Shown here piece by piece: positions 44,373 through 58,000 of a DNA stretch of 64,000 nucleotides (position 1 is the first letter of the stretch; the number at the start of each line of letters is the position of its first letter). The notes beneath the pieces are model-generated. The model had not been told where the DNA came from and searched no databases. It saw only the letters and a program-made list of their open reading frames with translations. The DNA comes from Okapia johnstoni (lineage: Eukaryota > Chordata > Mammalia > Artiodactyla > Giraffidae): positions 1,723,501 through 1,787,500 of the forward strand of contig JAGTYA010000026.1 of NCBI GenBank assembly GCA_024291935.2, written 5' to 3'. The translations under genes and the position numbers were made by a program.

Positions 44373-45926
44373 GGCCCTATGTGTCTGTGTGGACCGCCTC
44401 TCCCCCGGGGACCGCAGCCTGGGCCCTCCGGCCTTGAGCCCCCATCATCCTGCGCTCGTCAGGAGGAGGTCTTTCTGTTGGACTGAGGCGAGCCCCTCCT
44501 TGGTCCAGAGCAAGAGGCTGAGACCCCAGCCCATCTCGGGGAGGACTCGCAGCTGCTCACATGAGGGCTGGGGACGGGGGCTGATGTAGTGGATCTGGGG
44601 AGAGCGGAGTGTGAGTGTGGGCGGAAGCGGCCGCGGGTGGCCCCGCACTCTGCTGCCCAGGTTGTGTTGGGGGATGACCGGTGTCACCAGGACTGCCAAC
44701 TGCTGTGCAGGGCGATGAGGCCGGTCCCCAGAGGGTGCCGGGAGGCAGACAGGAGGCAGCGCGGCTCCCATGACTGCTGTCAAGCCCCGGCCTGGCTCTG
44801 CCACTGTGTCCCCTACCCCAGGGCTCCGGGTCCCCAAGGGAAGGGGAGACCAGCCTGGCTGGCCACACGCCTTGTGTGGGGTCCTCAGAGGGGCCTGGAC
44901 CCCGTCCCTTGTCATGGGCTTCACTTAACTAATGCTTCCCGGGGTTCCCTCTGCCCTGGAACTGCAGCCCCAGCTGTGGGTGTGCTTTCCCGGCTCCATT
45001 GAATGTAAAGCAGTTTTCGGGGGTGGTGGTGGGTCCTCTCGGGGTGGTGACCTGCCACAACTACCCAGATGGGATGGCCCAGCACTCGCCATGTGCGCTG
45101 TCAGGCGTGGGGACGGCAGCCGACACACACACTGAACACCCAGCCTGGGTCTTGAAGACAGAGATTCTAACCAAGCGTTTCAGAAAAAGACCAGTCTCTT
45201 GGGTGACACGGGCTGGGCGTGGACCCCAAGGCAGCTGCCCACCTAAAGGGAGGCCCCCCCACCCAGCCGCAAGGCACTCAGCGAGGCTTGCTCTCCTGGC
45301 CCCAGCTGGTTGGCTCTGGATGGGGTTTGGGGGGCCCATGACACAGCTGCACTCCCAGGCCTGGGGAGGTGCTGGGCAGGGCAAGAGTGGTACATCCCGT
45401 TGGGGGTGCTCTACTGGTGGGGGGTTGTGCTAGCATCTCCATGAGGCCCAGGATAACCAGCCAAGGGCCGTGCCCTCCAGGCCTGGGCCCCTGGGAGCGC
45501 AGGGCTCTGTGCGCTGATGTCCAGGTGGCTCAGGGGTTGGAGGGCGGCTGGCCAGCTTCTGGGCGCTCTGTGCTACCCAGGGCCCCTCCGTGGTCAGCAG
45601 AGGCCAGTGGGTTCCCGCTGCTGGAGTTCCGAGAGTCTGGGGGGTGAGGAAGACCCCTTTAGAGCTGCTGGGCGCCCAGTGCGGCAGCCCTGGGGAAGGG
45701 AGAGCTGGCCCTGGTCAGGGTGGGTGGGGGAAGCAGCCCCGGGGGGCCAGAGCCTTGGGGGCCCATGAACCGTGCCCTGATTGAGTCAGTGGGCTCCCAC
45801 AGAGGGCCCCTACCCACCCTAAAGACTGTGGCCAGCCAAGGACCATCAAAGACCTGGGCCTGTCTTCTCCCAGGACAGGTGGGAAGCAGAGGCCTAAGGT
45901 AAGGCAGAGGACACAGCCCCAGGCCT
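44373..45926. other. TSSC4-TRPM5 intergenic, including the TRPM5 3' UTR
   Basis: The two genes converge here. I find no canonical AATAAA or ATTAAA on the minus strand between 45926 and 44373, so the TRPM5 polyadenylation site is unresolved. Confidence 0.5.
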
Positions 45927-46064
45927 TCAGGCTGGCAGAGGGTTGCCCGTGCCCACCCGCCCCCTGAGCGCCCGAGACATGGGGCCGTCACACTCACTCC
46001 AGTAGGTGCTGCCGCGGGCCGGCAACTCGGCCATGGAGGAGAGGAGAGCCACGCAGTAGCTGAC
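45927..46064 (-). CDS. TRPM5: TRPM5 coding exon 23 (terminal) and stop
   Basis: [20 protein letters not shown] matches the start of the human last exon in register. Reading on, the frame ends at TGA 45929-45927 after residue 1144. A good donor-like GTGAGTG lies inside, just after the TYW codons (about 45994), so a further exon cannot be excluded. Confidence 0.75.
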   Translation of the reverse strand, partial: VSYCVALLSSMAELPARGSTYWSECDGPMSRALRGRVGTGNPLPA

Positions 46065-49000
46065 CTGGAGGAGGGGCAGGCTGGGAGCTCTGGGGCCGAG
46101 TCCGCGTCCACCACCCGCCCTGCCAGCCAGCGGCCCGCTGACCCCCTCTGGCGGCTCTGACTCGAGGAGAGGGAGGTGGCGGCTCCAACGTGGTGTGTGA
46201 GGGGTGGATGGGGAGGGGTCTTAAGCACAGGACCCCCAGGGGAGCGGCAGGGTCTCCTCCCGGAGGGGTGGGTACAAGTCCCGAAGCCCCAGGCCTCCCT
46301 GCCCTGCCCCTGCCCTGACTGCAGGGCCCCCTGCCAGGCCCTGCCCAGGGAGAAGGGCGCCCCGGTCTGCCCGCCCACCTGAGACTCCAGACGCCTGACG
46401 CGCCTCTCCTGTTCCCTCAGGCCCCCGAGGTACTTGGCTACGATGTCCACCCTGTGGCAGGAGCGGGTGGGCAGCAGGTTGCTGATGACGAGTGCCCCAC
46501 ACTCGTGCCTTCCCATCCTCCCTGCCCTGATGCCCAGGCCCTTTGGGTGGGTTTGGGGGTCACTGAGCCTCTGTGGGCGCCTGAGTTCAGGGTGCTCTGG
46601 CCCTGCGGGCATGGTTGGCGAGGGGGGGAGGAAGTGAGGGCTGTTCCCACCTGCAGGCAGGACCAGGCGCGTGGCTGTGAGGTGCGCCCCAGAGCAAGAG
46701 GAACCCCATGAGTACTGGCGCCAACCCCCAAGTGTAGGGCAGGCCTGGCCCCAGCAGAGCCCAGTCCAGGGTGGGAGGCCGCTCGTTAGAACCGGGCCAC
46801 GTCCCTACCCAGCCCAGACCCTGTGACGTGAGGGGCCATGCCAGCCTTAAGGCAGCCCGTTACCCTGCGGAGATTTCCCAGCCCCTCTAAGCTGGCCCTC
46901 CACCAGCCTCCCAGTACCTCCTCTGCCTGGCACCCTGTAGGGCTGTGGCCAGCTCTGTGGGCTCAGCACCCTGGGCAGCCCACTGTGCTGGCCCAGGAGG
47001 GGCTGGGAGGGCGCTCCCGCACCTGTGCGCCGCCTTCCGCAGCAGCTCCTCCTGGCTCTCCTTCCTGCGCTTCTCCAGCTCGCTCAGGAAGTTCTCCTTC
47101 TGCACTGCCTCCCAGGTGACGACCTTCTGGTCCAGAGGCTCTGGCAGGTCCCTCTCTGGGGAGGCCGGGCAGCCTCAGAGCAGGGCCCAGGCCTGGAAGC
47201 CCAGCGCCAGGCAGAGGAGCCCTCCCCGTGGTGTGCAGGCCTCCAGGGCTGCTGCAGAGGGGGCTGGGACCCGCCACCCCCGCCCAGGCCCAGGCCTAGG
47301 GCCCCTCCGTCCATGCGGTTCTGGCCGCCGAGCCCAGCGGAGCCTCACCCAGGCGCGCCCGCTTCTGCGGGGCCTCCTTCCGCAGGAGCCTCTTGAGCAG
47401 CAGGCTCAGGTGGCTGAGGAGGATGAACGGGGGCGCCAGAGCGGGGCGCTCGTGGTACTCCACGATGAGGTGGTAGCGCTGGAACTTCCAGAAGGTGTCC
47501 GCATTGCCCTGTACCACCTGGAACGTGTAGCTGCAGACGGCCGCGGGCGGGCGGCATGGGCACGCGGCCCTGCTCCCCGCCCCCTCTGTGACTTGCCCCC
47601 CCCCACCCCCAGGGTCCCCCGCTGCCCCTCTGCTGCAGCCTGGCAGGACCCCCCCACCCGCCCACACACCTGCCGGGCTCGCACCACCTCCTCGGGGCCC
47701 TGACCTCAAGAGAGGAGCCACCGTTCTGGAGTGACACGCCATATCCAAGCCCCTCCTGGGGGCAGAGAGGTGACTGCCACCTGCAGTCTGGAGGGCTGGA
47801 CAGGCCTGGGCCCAGGAGACCAGAACCAAGCCCCCTCCCTGCCCCAAAGTGGGCAAAGCGAGGGGTGGGGCAGGCACCTGAACATGGCAATGAGCAGGTT
47901 CATGAGCAGCACGTTGGTGACCAGCAGGAAGCCGACCAGCAGGAGGATGACCACCCAATTGGCATAGAGGTTGGGGCAGGAGGGCGAGTCCTCCAGCAGC
48001 AGCGGGTGCAGGGAGCAGTTCACGCGGGCTTCTGGAAGGGCCGGGTGCGCAGGGTTGGGGCGGGCCGAGCCCCCCGCGCCCTTGGGCGTCGACAGTTGTG
48101 TCCCCGCAGTTGAGGCCACCCAGGGGGGAGGGCCCAGGGAGGTGGCCAGTTCCCGTGCTTTCCCGGGTACGGTCTGGGCTTTAGCTCTCAGACTCTGAGT
48201 CCCGGGACAACCTGGTCCTGGGTGGTCTGCCTGGCCGTGCCGGCCCCACTTACCCCCCACTTCACTGGACTGAGGTCACAGTGGCCCACGGGCTCTGGAG
48301 GCAGAGCCCAGGCCGTGTCACCCCCACCCCCACCCAAGGCTCTGCTCAAAGCCAGCGTGGGGGGCGCTGGCCTCAGCGAGGGGGTGTGGTCTCTCCTGCA
48401 GGACTTCTCAGGCCCTGTGGCTCACTGCCCGCCACAGGAGTCTGAGCTGGGGCAGGTCTGCACCTTCCCAAAGCCTTCAGTGGCAGAACGCCCTTGACAT
48501 GGGTTACCGCGGGCTCGAGGAAAAGCCGGCTCAAAGAGCCGTCAGGCGGGAGGGGCATGGGCAGTGAGCACCCAGTCTGGGGCAGGCTCAGCTCCAGGCC
48601 CTGGACTGGGATTCTGGAGGGGCTGGCATCCCTGGGGGCCGGAAAACCCGCTCCAGCCCCTTCCCTGCCTGCCTCGGCCCCTGTAGGGCCAGCCTGGCCC
48701 CCAGCCCCATCCCGCAAGATGGGAGGGAGGTGCAGACGGAGGCCAGGGTAGGGGGCGCACAGGTGCAGGGGCCCCGGGGGCTGCAGTGTCTCCCCGTAAG
48801 GAGGGCTTGTGGCTCCAGGTGGTGACCTCGCAGGCCGTGTGTGTGTGTATGTGGACCTGGACACAGGCCTGCAACATAGGACTGTGTTTCTGTGACTTCA
48901 TGCTGTGCTGCAGCCAGGGGGGGCCGGGGACGGGGTCTGTTTCTCTATGTGTGCCCGTGTCCCCGCCTCCCCGCCTCTGGGCTTGTGTGTCAGGCGGGCA

Positions 49001-52000
49001 GGGCCTGTTTCCATGTGTGCATGCCTCCCTCACAGGATGAGCCCCTCCTGGGTGAGGTACTTCAATGGGGGTTGGAGGCTCTGTGTGAGACCCCTCCCCA
49101 GCCGCCCCCACCCTCCCGGCCTGCAGATCCATTCTCGCCCTTGGCACCCCAAGCGGCCTGGAGAGCCTGCCCGTCTGATGGAAGCAGCTCCATGGTGACG
49201 AGGCACCTACGTCTCCCCTGGGACCCTCAGAGGCGCCTCCAGGCCCAGCTGGAAGATGGGTCGTCCCCGGGGCCTCCTGGGGCCCAAAGTGGGGCCTCTG
49301 CCTGGGACACTCAGACCCGGGTCCTGTGGGCACCCAGGACCCCACCAGGGACCACAGGCTGGGGATGCCTTCCCTCTCGGCCCGTAAGTGAGCAGACTAC
49401 CCTCTGCCTGCGGTGCAGTGGGCTCCTAGGGAGGGGCTGGCCAGGGGGTCCACCCTGAGAGACGGGGAGGGGGAAGGACCCTTGGCGAACTGGCCCAGGC
49501 TGGCCCTGCCACAGTGGGGCTCAGCCTGGCAGCTGCAGTGGCGTTGCAAACTGGACCCTTGGGAGTCTGCACCCTTAGTCCTGCCCAGGTAACCCTGGGC
49601 TCTTGGGGACCCTGAACCATAACAGAGTTCTCTCGTACTGGTGTGTGGCCATCGGGACGGGAGGGACCCCACCCCTGCCCAGTCCTGAGCGCCCACCTCT
49701 CCCCCCTCCTCCTAAGGGCCCCCATGGGACTGGGGCAGTTGGAGGTCATGGCAGCGTCCCCCAGGCGGGGCCACATGGGGCGGGCAGGCAGGGACTCATT
49801 AAACTAATGGCCTGGAAAATGGTGCCCACGGGAGAGCACACACGGCGCCCCGTGCTGAGTGCGGGGGGTGCTAAGAAAACAACCCGGGAAATGAGCCCGC
49901 AAAACCCTCTAATTAGGAGGCAGCTCCCGTGACGGTGCAGCCCCTCAGCCTGGGGCCCGCCGCTCTCAGTCACGTCCTCGTCCCAGGGACAAATATTTAC
50001 CAGGTCACGGGCGCTGACCTGCCTCATTAGCGGCCACAGTCCGCCTCGGGGCTGTGTGCCCGTGACCGCCCCGTGACACCCGCCTGAGTGAAGAACCCCT
50101 GCCCCACCCTTACCCCGGGAGCGCCCAGCACGGCTGGGGCCCTGGGCCCACAGCTGGCCCCCCTTGTTGGAGGGGCTGGTTCCCCTTCTCCTCCTCCTCC
50201 TCCTCAGTGAACCCCAGCCAGGCCGGGGCCCACACAGGTGTTCCCGGTCCAGCCCAGGGCTCCCGGAGCAACTCCCCCCACACCCCACTGCATGGTTGTA
50301 GGAAATTCTCAGAGGATTCTCTGGGGGCTCAGATGGTAGACAGTCTGCCTTCAATGCAGGAGACTCAGGTTTGATCCCTGGGTCAGGAAGATGCCCTGGA
50401 GAAGGAAATGGCTACCCACCCCAGTATTCTTGCCTGGAAAATCCCATGGATGAAAGAGCCTGGTGGGCTATAGTCCATGGGGTCCGAAAGAATCAGACAT
50501 GACTGAGTGACTTCACTTTCCACAAGCCCCCACCCCCACCCCTATACAGGGGCTGCCCTGGAGACACCCTCTAAGGCAGGCCACAAGCCAGGCAGGGTGT
50601 TGGGCTCACATGTCGGGTGGGTCCCCAGAAGCTAGGGTGCCCTCAGGAGCGGCCTTCCAGCCGAGGGCCTCCCCAGCAGGCAGGCCGCACACATACTGTC
50701 AGCGGGGTTGTGCGGGGAGGGCCAGCTGTGGGGCCCAGACCAGGCGATGGCCGGGGGACCCTGCCCTGCCAAGGGCCTGCCCAATCCCCTGCAAGGCCCC
50801 CACCCCCGTGGCCCTCTCTGCCCACAGCTCCATCTCTGTCTCCCACCCAGGGCCCGAGGTTGGGGCCTCCACAGCTGGCACCCGTCAGCCTGGACCTGTC
50901 TCCCACCAGACATGACCTGGCAGGTGTGCCGGGCCTGGGGGTCGGCCTTGGGGACTTCTCCACCATCAGCCATCAGGCCGGGGTCTCCTGTGACCCCCTG
51001 AGGCCCCACTGAAGGGCCAGGTGTCCAGGGTCTTATGCAAGTAGTGTGCTGCTAGGGAGGTCTCGGTGCCCCACGCGGAGCCCCTCGGCCCAGGCTGAGT
51101 GCTGACCGTCAATCTCGTCCAGCGGGATCTGCCCGAAGATCTGTAGGTATGGCCGGTAGAGCACGCGGCGGAAGATCCACTCTAGGCGGCCGTCGTGTGG
51201 GTGCAGCAGCGCCTGCGTGGTCACGCCGTAGGCCACGAGCCACACGCTCAGGAAGAAGAGGAAGAAGAAGACATCCTTCATCTCGGGGGGAGGTGCGGGA
51301 GGGGAGAGAAGGGTCAGCACCCGCCGGGCAGGGCCCTGGCCTCGCCGCCCTGGCCCGGGCTCACCATCCTCTCCACGATGATGATCTTGGGGCCCAGCTG
51401 CTTGTGAATGGCGAAGATGTGGATGAGCCGGAGCGTGAACACCATGAAGTCGATGGCGAGCACCGTGCGGCCAGCCTCGAAGGCCCAGGGCAGCATCCTG
51501 GGTGGGGGGAGGGCAGGCTGGACAGCCCCATCCTGGAGGCAGCCCTGCCCAGCAGCCCCCCGGGGCTGCCCCTGCCAGGCCTCAGGACCCCCAGACCTGC
51601 AGGTGAGCCCAGCGATGAACAGGAAGATGGCCACCATGTCACACTTGTTCCAGTTGTCCTCTACATAGAGCGAGAACTTCTTCACCAGGTGTGTGTCCTC
51701 GTCTGTGAAGAAGCCCTGGCAGGGGCAGATGGCCCAGTGACAGCGGCCGGGGCTCCCCCTGGCGGGGCACACCCCTCCCCCGTGCAGGCCCTGACCGGCA
51801 GTTCCCCGGGCTCCGTCTGCAGCTGGGCCGGGCCCACCACTGACCTGCCGGATCTCCTCCAGCACCAGCGTGAAGACCCAGAAGTAGAGGGTGACCTCAG
51901 ACCCCGAGGGCCCCTGGGGAGGGGGCCGGAAGTCCACCAGCAGGACGTAGGTGAACAGGAAGAGGAAGGCAAAGTACATGACCACGTTCCCAAGGAACAC

Positions 52001-55000
52001 GGTGACGGGCGCCCCCCAGAACTTCCTCCAGCGTGTGAGCAGGAAGGCGGCTCTCGGGCCTCGGTCACCCTCACTCCTCAGCGCCTCGGCCAGCTCCTCC
52101 GCCCTGCACCCGAAGGAGGCCACGGCCAGTGGTGAGACGGGCACCCATGGTGCCGAGCGCTCCCCTGCCCACGGAAGTCCAGCCGCCTCCCCCCCTCACC
52201 GTCCCCTCCGCAGGCCTCACCTGCTGCCCAGGCCGCAGAGCCGGCTCTTCTCCATGTCCAGGCTGTCAAGCTCCTGCAGGTCCTCTGGGCCTGTCCTTAG
52301 AGGGGCCTCCTCGCTGCGACCACAGGAGCCCCTTAGGGACGTGGGGAGGGTACCCGAGCACCCGGCCAGCGGATGCACAACAGAGGGATGTGGGGAGGGG
52401 GCGCGCAGGGGCCACGCGATGCGGGGAGGGGGAGGCTGGGGTGTGCCCTCACCACCACCAGGAAAGCCGCTCCTCCAGCCCCCCACCCCCGGCCCCCGCA
52501 CAGCTCTGACAAGCGGCTGTTGCCTGTGCTGACTGACCTGAAGGTGATGAGGTTGGTGTAGATGAGGGCCGGGCAGAAGAAGGCGCCCAGCAGCCGCAGG
52601 ATGGGGGTGCCCGAGGCCATGTCCCCCCACCAGATCTTGGTCAGGAAGGCCTGAAACAAAGGTGTGGCTGTTGCCCCCCTCCACACCTGCCCGGCGGTGC
52701 CCACAGCGGGTCTGCCCTTCAGGGTTCAGCTGAGGCATCGGCCCTCCCAGCCTGGAGCCCCCAGAGCCTCCCTCCTGGTGGAGAAGGAACACCTTCCATG
52801 GAGGGAGGCCAGGCTCCAGGTTAGCAGTGTTGACATTTCTGCTGAGACCAGAGGTGGAGAACTAACACCTTCTAGAGCTAACACCCAGAAAAGCTGTCCT
52901 CTTCATCACAGGGGCCTGGGATGCAAAAGGAGGAAGTCAGGAAGCACCTGGAGTAACAGGCAGATGCGCCCTTGGAAAACAGAATGAAGCAGGGCAAAGG
53001 CTAACAGAACTTCGCCAAGAGAACGCACTGGTCACAGCAAACACCCTCTTCCAACAACACAAGAGACCACTCTACACATGGACATCACCAGATGGTCAAC
53101 ACTGAAATCAGACTGATTATATTCTTTGTAGCTAAAGATGGAGAAGCTCTATACAGTCAGCAAAAACAAGACCGGGAACTGACTGTGGCTCAGATCATGA
53201 ACTCCTTATTGCCAAATTCAGACTTAAATTGAAGAAAGGGAAAACCACTAGTCCATTCAGGTATGACCTAAATCAAATCCCTTATGATTATACAGTGGAA
53301 GTGATGAATAGATTCAAGAGATTAGATCTGATAGAGTGTCTGAAGAACTGTGGACGCAGGTTCGTGACATTGTACAGGAGGCAAGGATAAGACTATCCCC
53401 AAGAAAAATACAAAAAGGCAAAAGGGTTGTCTGAAGAGGCTTTACAAATAGCTGAGAAAAGAAGAAAAGCTAAAGGCAAAGGAGAAAAGGAAAGATATAC
53501 CCATTTGAATGCAGAGTTCCAAAGAATAGCAAGGAGAGATAAGAAAGCCTTCCTCAGCGATCAATGCAAAGAAATAGAGGAAAACAACAGAATGGGAAAG
53601 ACTAGAGATCTCTTCAAGAAAATTAGAGACACCAAGGGAACATTTTCATGCAAAGATGGGCTCAATAAAAGGCAGAAATGGTATGGACCTAATAGAAGCA
53701 GAAGATACTAAGAAGAGGTGGCAAGAATACACAGAAGAACTATACAAAAAAATCTTCACGACCCAGATAACCACGATGGTATGATCACTCACCTAGAGCC
53801 AGACATTCTGGAATGTGAAGTCAAGTGGGCTTTAGGGAGCATCACTACGAACAAAGCTAATGGAGGTTATGGAATTCCAGTTGAGCTATTTCAAATCCTG
53901 AAAGATGATGCTGTGAAAGTGCTGCACTCAATATGCAGCAAATCTGGAAATTCAGCAGTGGCCACAGGATTGGAAAAGGTCGGTTTTCATTCCAGTCCCA
54001 AAGAAAGGCAATGCCACAGAATGCTCAAACTACCACACAATTGCACTCATCTCAGACTCTAGCAAAGTAATGCTCAAAATTCTCCAAGCCAGGCTTCAAC
54101 AGTATGTGAACTGAGAAATTCCAGATGTTCAAGCTGGATTTACAAAAGGCAGAGAAACCAGAGATCAAATTGCCAGCATCTGCTGGATCATCAGAAAAGC
54201 AAGAGAACTCCAGGAAAACATCTACTTTTGCTTTGTTGACTATGCCAAAGCCTCGACTGTGTGGATCACAACAAACTGTGGAAAATTCTTAAAGAGATGG
54301 GAATACCAGACCACTTGACCTTTGTCCTGAGAAATCTGTATGCAATCAAGAAGCAACAGTTAGAATGGGACATGAAACAACAGAGCTGGTTCCAAATTGG
54401 GAAAGGAGTATGTCAAGGCTGTATATTGTCACTCTGCTTATTTAACTTATATGTAGAGTAATCATGCAAAATCCTGGGCTGGATGAAGCACAAGCTGGGA
54501 TCAATGTTGCTGGGAGAAATATCAATAACCTCAGATATGCAGATGACACCACATTTGTGGCAGAAAGCAAAGAACTAAAGAGCCTCTTGATGAAAGTGAA
54601 ACAGGAGAGTGAAAAAGTTTACTTAAAATTCAACTTTCAGAAAACTAAGATCATGGCATCAGGTCCTATCACTTCATGGCAAATAGATGGGGAAACACTG
54701 GAAACAGTGAGAGACTTTATCTTTTGGGGCTCCAAAATCACTGCAGATGGTGACTTCAGTCATGAAATTAAAAGACGCTTGCTCCTTGGAAGATAAGCTA
54801 TGACCAACCTAGACAGCATATTAAAAAGTAGAGACATTACTTTGCCAACAAAGGTCCATCTAGTCAAAGCTATGGTCTTTCCAGTAGTCATGTATGGATG
54901 TGGGAGTTGGACCATAAAGAAGGCTGAGTGCCAAAGAATTGATGCTTTTGAACTGTGGTGTTGGAGGAGACTCTTAAGAGTCCCTTGGGCTGCAAGGAGA

Positions 55001-58000
55001 TCGAACCAGTCAATCCTATAAGAAATCAGTCCTGAATATTCATTGGAAGGACTGATGTTGAAGCAGAAATGCCAATACTCTGGCCACCTGATGCAAAGAA
55101 CTGACTCATTGGAAAAGACCCTGATGCTGGGGAAAATTGAAGGCAGGAGGAGAAGGGGACAACAGAGGATGAGATGGTTGGATGGCATCACTGACTCAAA
55201 GGCCAGGAGTTTGAGTAAGCTCCGGGAGTTGGTGAAGGACAGGGAAGCCTGGCGTGCTGCTGTCCATGGGGTCGTGAAGAGTGGGACACGACTGAGCGAC
55301 TGAACTGACTGAGAGGTGGAGAAAGGGCTGGACATCGGGCTAGTGGGGAGAGTGGCCAGCAGAGGGAGGCGGGTGGGCGGCTTCCAGGAACTGACCCCTC
55401 AGCCTCATGGTCTGGCCGTGGGCCTGGGGGAGGGCCTGAGGGCGCTGGCTGGGGCACCTGCTCTCTGCCCAAGCTCTCGCCCGCAGCATGCCCCGGGGCT
55501 CACCTGCACCCCATCGTGGGCAAAGAAAGCCTTGGTGTCGGCCTCTGTGGCCAGATGCAGGCAGGTGGTCCTGCTCCAGCAGCGGTTCCGACGCACCAGC
55601 AGGGCGAAGGCGCGCTCCTCGCTGTGGTGGTAGCACTGGGAGAAGAGCTCTGTGGGGGCGGCGCTCCCGTGATGCCTGGGCCCGGCCGCAGGGCTCCTTC
55701 CCCGCAGAGCTGGACCCACGGGATGGGCCCTCCGCCTGCGCCCACCTCCCCGGGGGCTGTGAGATGCACCATCCCCTCCCTGAGTGTCCCCACTGGGAGC
55801 ACCCTACCGCCCCCAGTGGCACCCCCTGCTCACCCAGGGCCAGCTGCTCGTACTTGGCCTCCCGCAGAGTCCGGCCCACCTCGGCTTCCGTCTCCAGGTG
55901 GGACATCTCTTTGAGGATCTTGCAGGCGGCCAGAGCAGCGGCCACCCCCTCCTGGCCCTGGGAGACCGGGTCTATGTGTGCAGCCACCTCCCAGCGCCCC
56001 CAGGGCCCCTCCCAAGGTCCTCCCAGCCCCCCCCCCCAGGACTCCAAGGCGCCCTCTTGGTGTCTGCACCATGGCCCAGAAGTAGGTGGCCATCTCGTGG
56101 CGGTTCTGCAGCACTGCCCACAGGAACAGGTCCCTCCAGGGGTCCTTGCTCCTCTGGTTCAAGTCCAGCAGCCCCTTCTGGCCGGAGAGCCGCCGGGCCG
56201 GGCCCCGCTCCTGGAGGGCAGGTGTGTCAGCGTGCGGGCCCCCGCCTGCCCCCTGCCCGCACTCACGCCCCTGCCCGCACTCACCGCCCCCAATGGCACT
56301 CACAGCCCCCGGCTCACACTCGCCCCCCTCCGGAGCTCACCACCCCACCCCCCCCGCCCCCCGCCCGCGCTCACCGCCTGGTAGAGCCCACGGCAGGCGT
56401 CGTGCAGGAAGTCCTTGAGCACACGCGACACCTCGTGCAGGGAGAAGGTGGGCGGCCCGGTGGGCGGCTCCCGGGCCTGCTGGGCGCCCAGCCCAGCCAG
56501 CATCAGCCGGCCCTCCTCGTGCTTGCGCTGCAGCAGGTCGAAGAGCAGGCTCTTGGGGGCCACGGAGCGGTAGAGCTGCTGCAGCCGCCCGTACGTCAGG
56601 AAGTCCGCCACGTCCGCGCCGTTGTCCACGAAGAGGCGCACGAACTCGGGCTTGTTGCTCACCAGTGCGTCCATCATCACCTCCTCCAGGTCGCGGGACT
56701 GGGGCACCGGGCAGGAGGTGAGAGGGAGCCCGTGGGGAAGGGGGCCCGCGGGAGGGGCGTGGGGACGCTCGGCAAGCCCCCCGGCTCCCAGGTGTCCCGC
56801 CCTGCCTGTCCCTCTGCACCAAGGCGGCCCGCACCCACTGACGTTTAGCCCATCCTGCCCGGGATGCCAACAACTGAGGCCCAATGGGAGGTGCCCTGGC
56901 CTCCCCACTCCCCTGGCAACAGCTGGGCCAGGCTGGCCCTGGACACCGCCTACCCCCAGCCCCTCATCAGGGTCCCCGCCTGGCGCCAGCCAGAGCCTGG
57001 TGCCACCTTCCACTCCACGTCCCCGTTGAAGATCTCGCTCTTGGCGATGTCCACGCGGTCCCAGGCCACGGCCAGCTTCAGTTCGTCCAGGTAGTCCTGT
57101 GCCTCCTGGCTGTGGCTCTTGCAGGCTGTGGGCAGGGAGGGCAGAGTGGGTGAGGGGGAGCCCAGGCACCGGCAGAGCCAGGGGGCACAGGGTCCCTCAA
57201 GGTGGGTCTCCTAGATGTGTGGCCACAGAAACAATGCCCTGGTTCCCTCCACACCCTCTGAGTACCGGCGGGAGCCACAAGACATCCACGCCCCCAGGAG
57301 CCACTGCCGGGGGCTCCAGGACCCCAAGGGGACCCCAGGGCTGGGTGGAATAGTGGGGAGCAGGCGCCGGTCTGGAGGCGCCTTCCCTTCCTCAAGGGTG
57401 CCCTCCTACCCCACAGAGCCCCTCCCTGCGTGGGCCTCTGTCCCCCGCCAGCAGTCAGCCTCTCAACAGGGGTTTATGTTCAGTGGGAAGCACCCTGAAT
57501 GGCAGCCAGGAAGTGGAGGCCACCCAAGCCTCCCTCCACAGGACAGACAACCAAACGCCAGCTGTCACTGCCCTCAAAAGACTGGCGCCCCGATACTGAC
57601 TACAGAGTATTGGGCGATTGCCCAAGACATCATGCTCAGAGAAGGACTCTAAAGGCCACGGGCTGTGTGGTCTCATGTCCAAGAAATGCCCCCAGTGGGC
57701 AGATTCAGACACAGCAGGCTCGTGATCGCCAGAGGCTGCGGGGAGCCGGGGTCTAGTGGGTCTTCTGGGTGGTGGCCACACTCGGGACCACCGTGAGAAA
57801 GCACTAAGCCCCCTGAGTTGACTGAGCACTGCAGTTTTCTAGGGACCCCCTGGGGGTCCAGAGGTGAAACATCTGCCCACCCATGCAGGGGAACACAGGT
57901 TCACTCCCTGCTCTGGGCGGATCCCATGTGCTGTGGTGCAGCTAAGCCCACGCGCCACAGCCCCTGAGGCCCGGGCGCCCCGGGGCCCCTGCTCGGTGAC

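Noticed and set aside
45659..46612. 317-codon minus-strand frame as a single TRPM5 3' exon
   Set aside because: It contains the true exon 22, but the rest is intron. Exon 23 is in another frame relation reached by splicing at 46378/46064.
51149..52135. 328-codon plus-strand frame opposite TRPM5 exons 15-18
   Set aside because: It is the antisense shadow of real TRPM5 exons plus GC-rich introns; the minus strand shows the conserved protein.
53427..54796. Functional reverse transcriptase gene in the BovB
   Set aside because: Although the RYADD box is present, the coding region is split by several frameshifts and stops and lacks the 5' part of the endonuclease.
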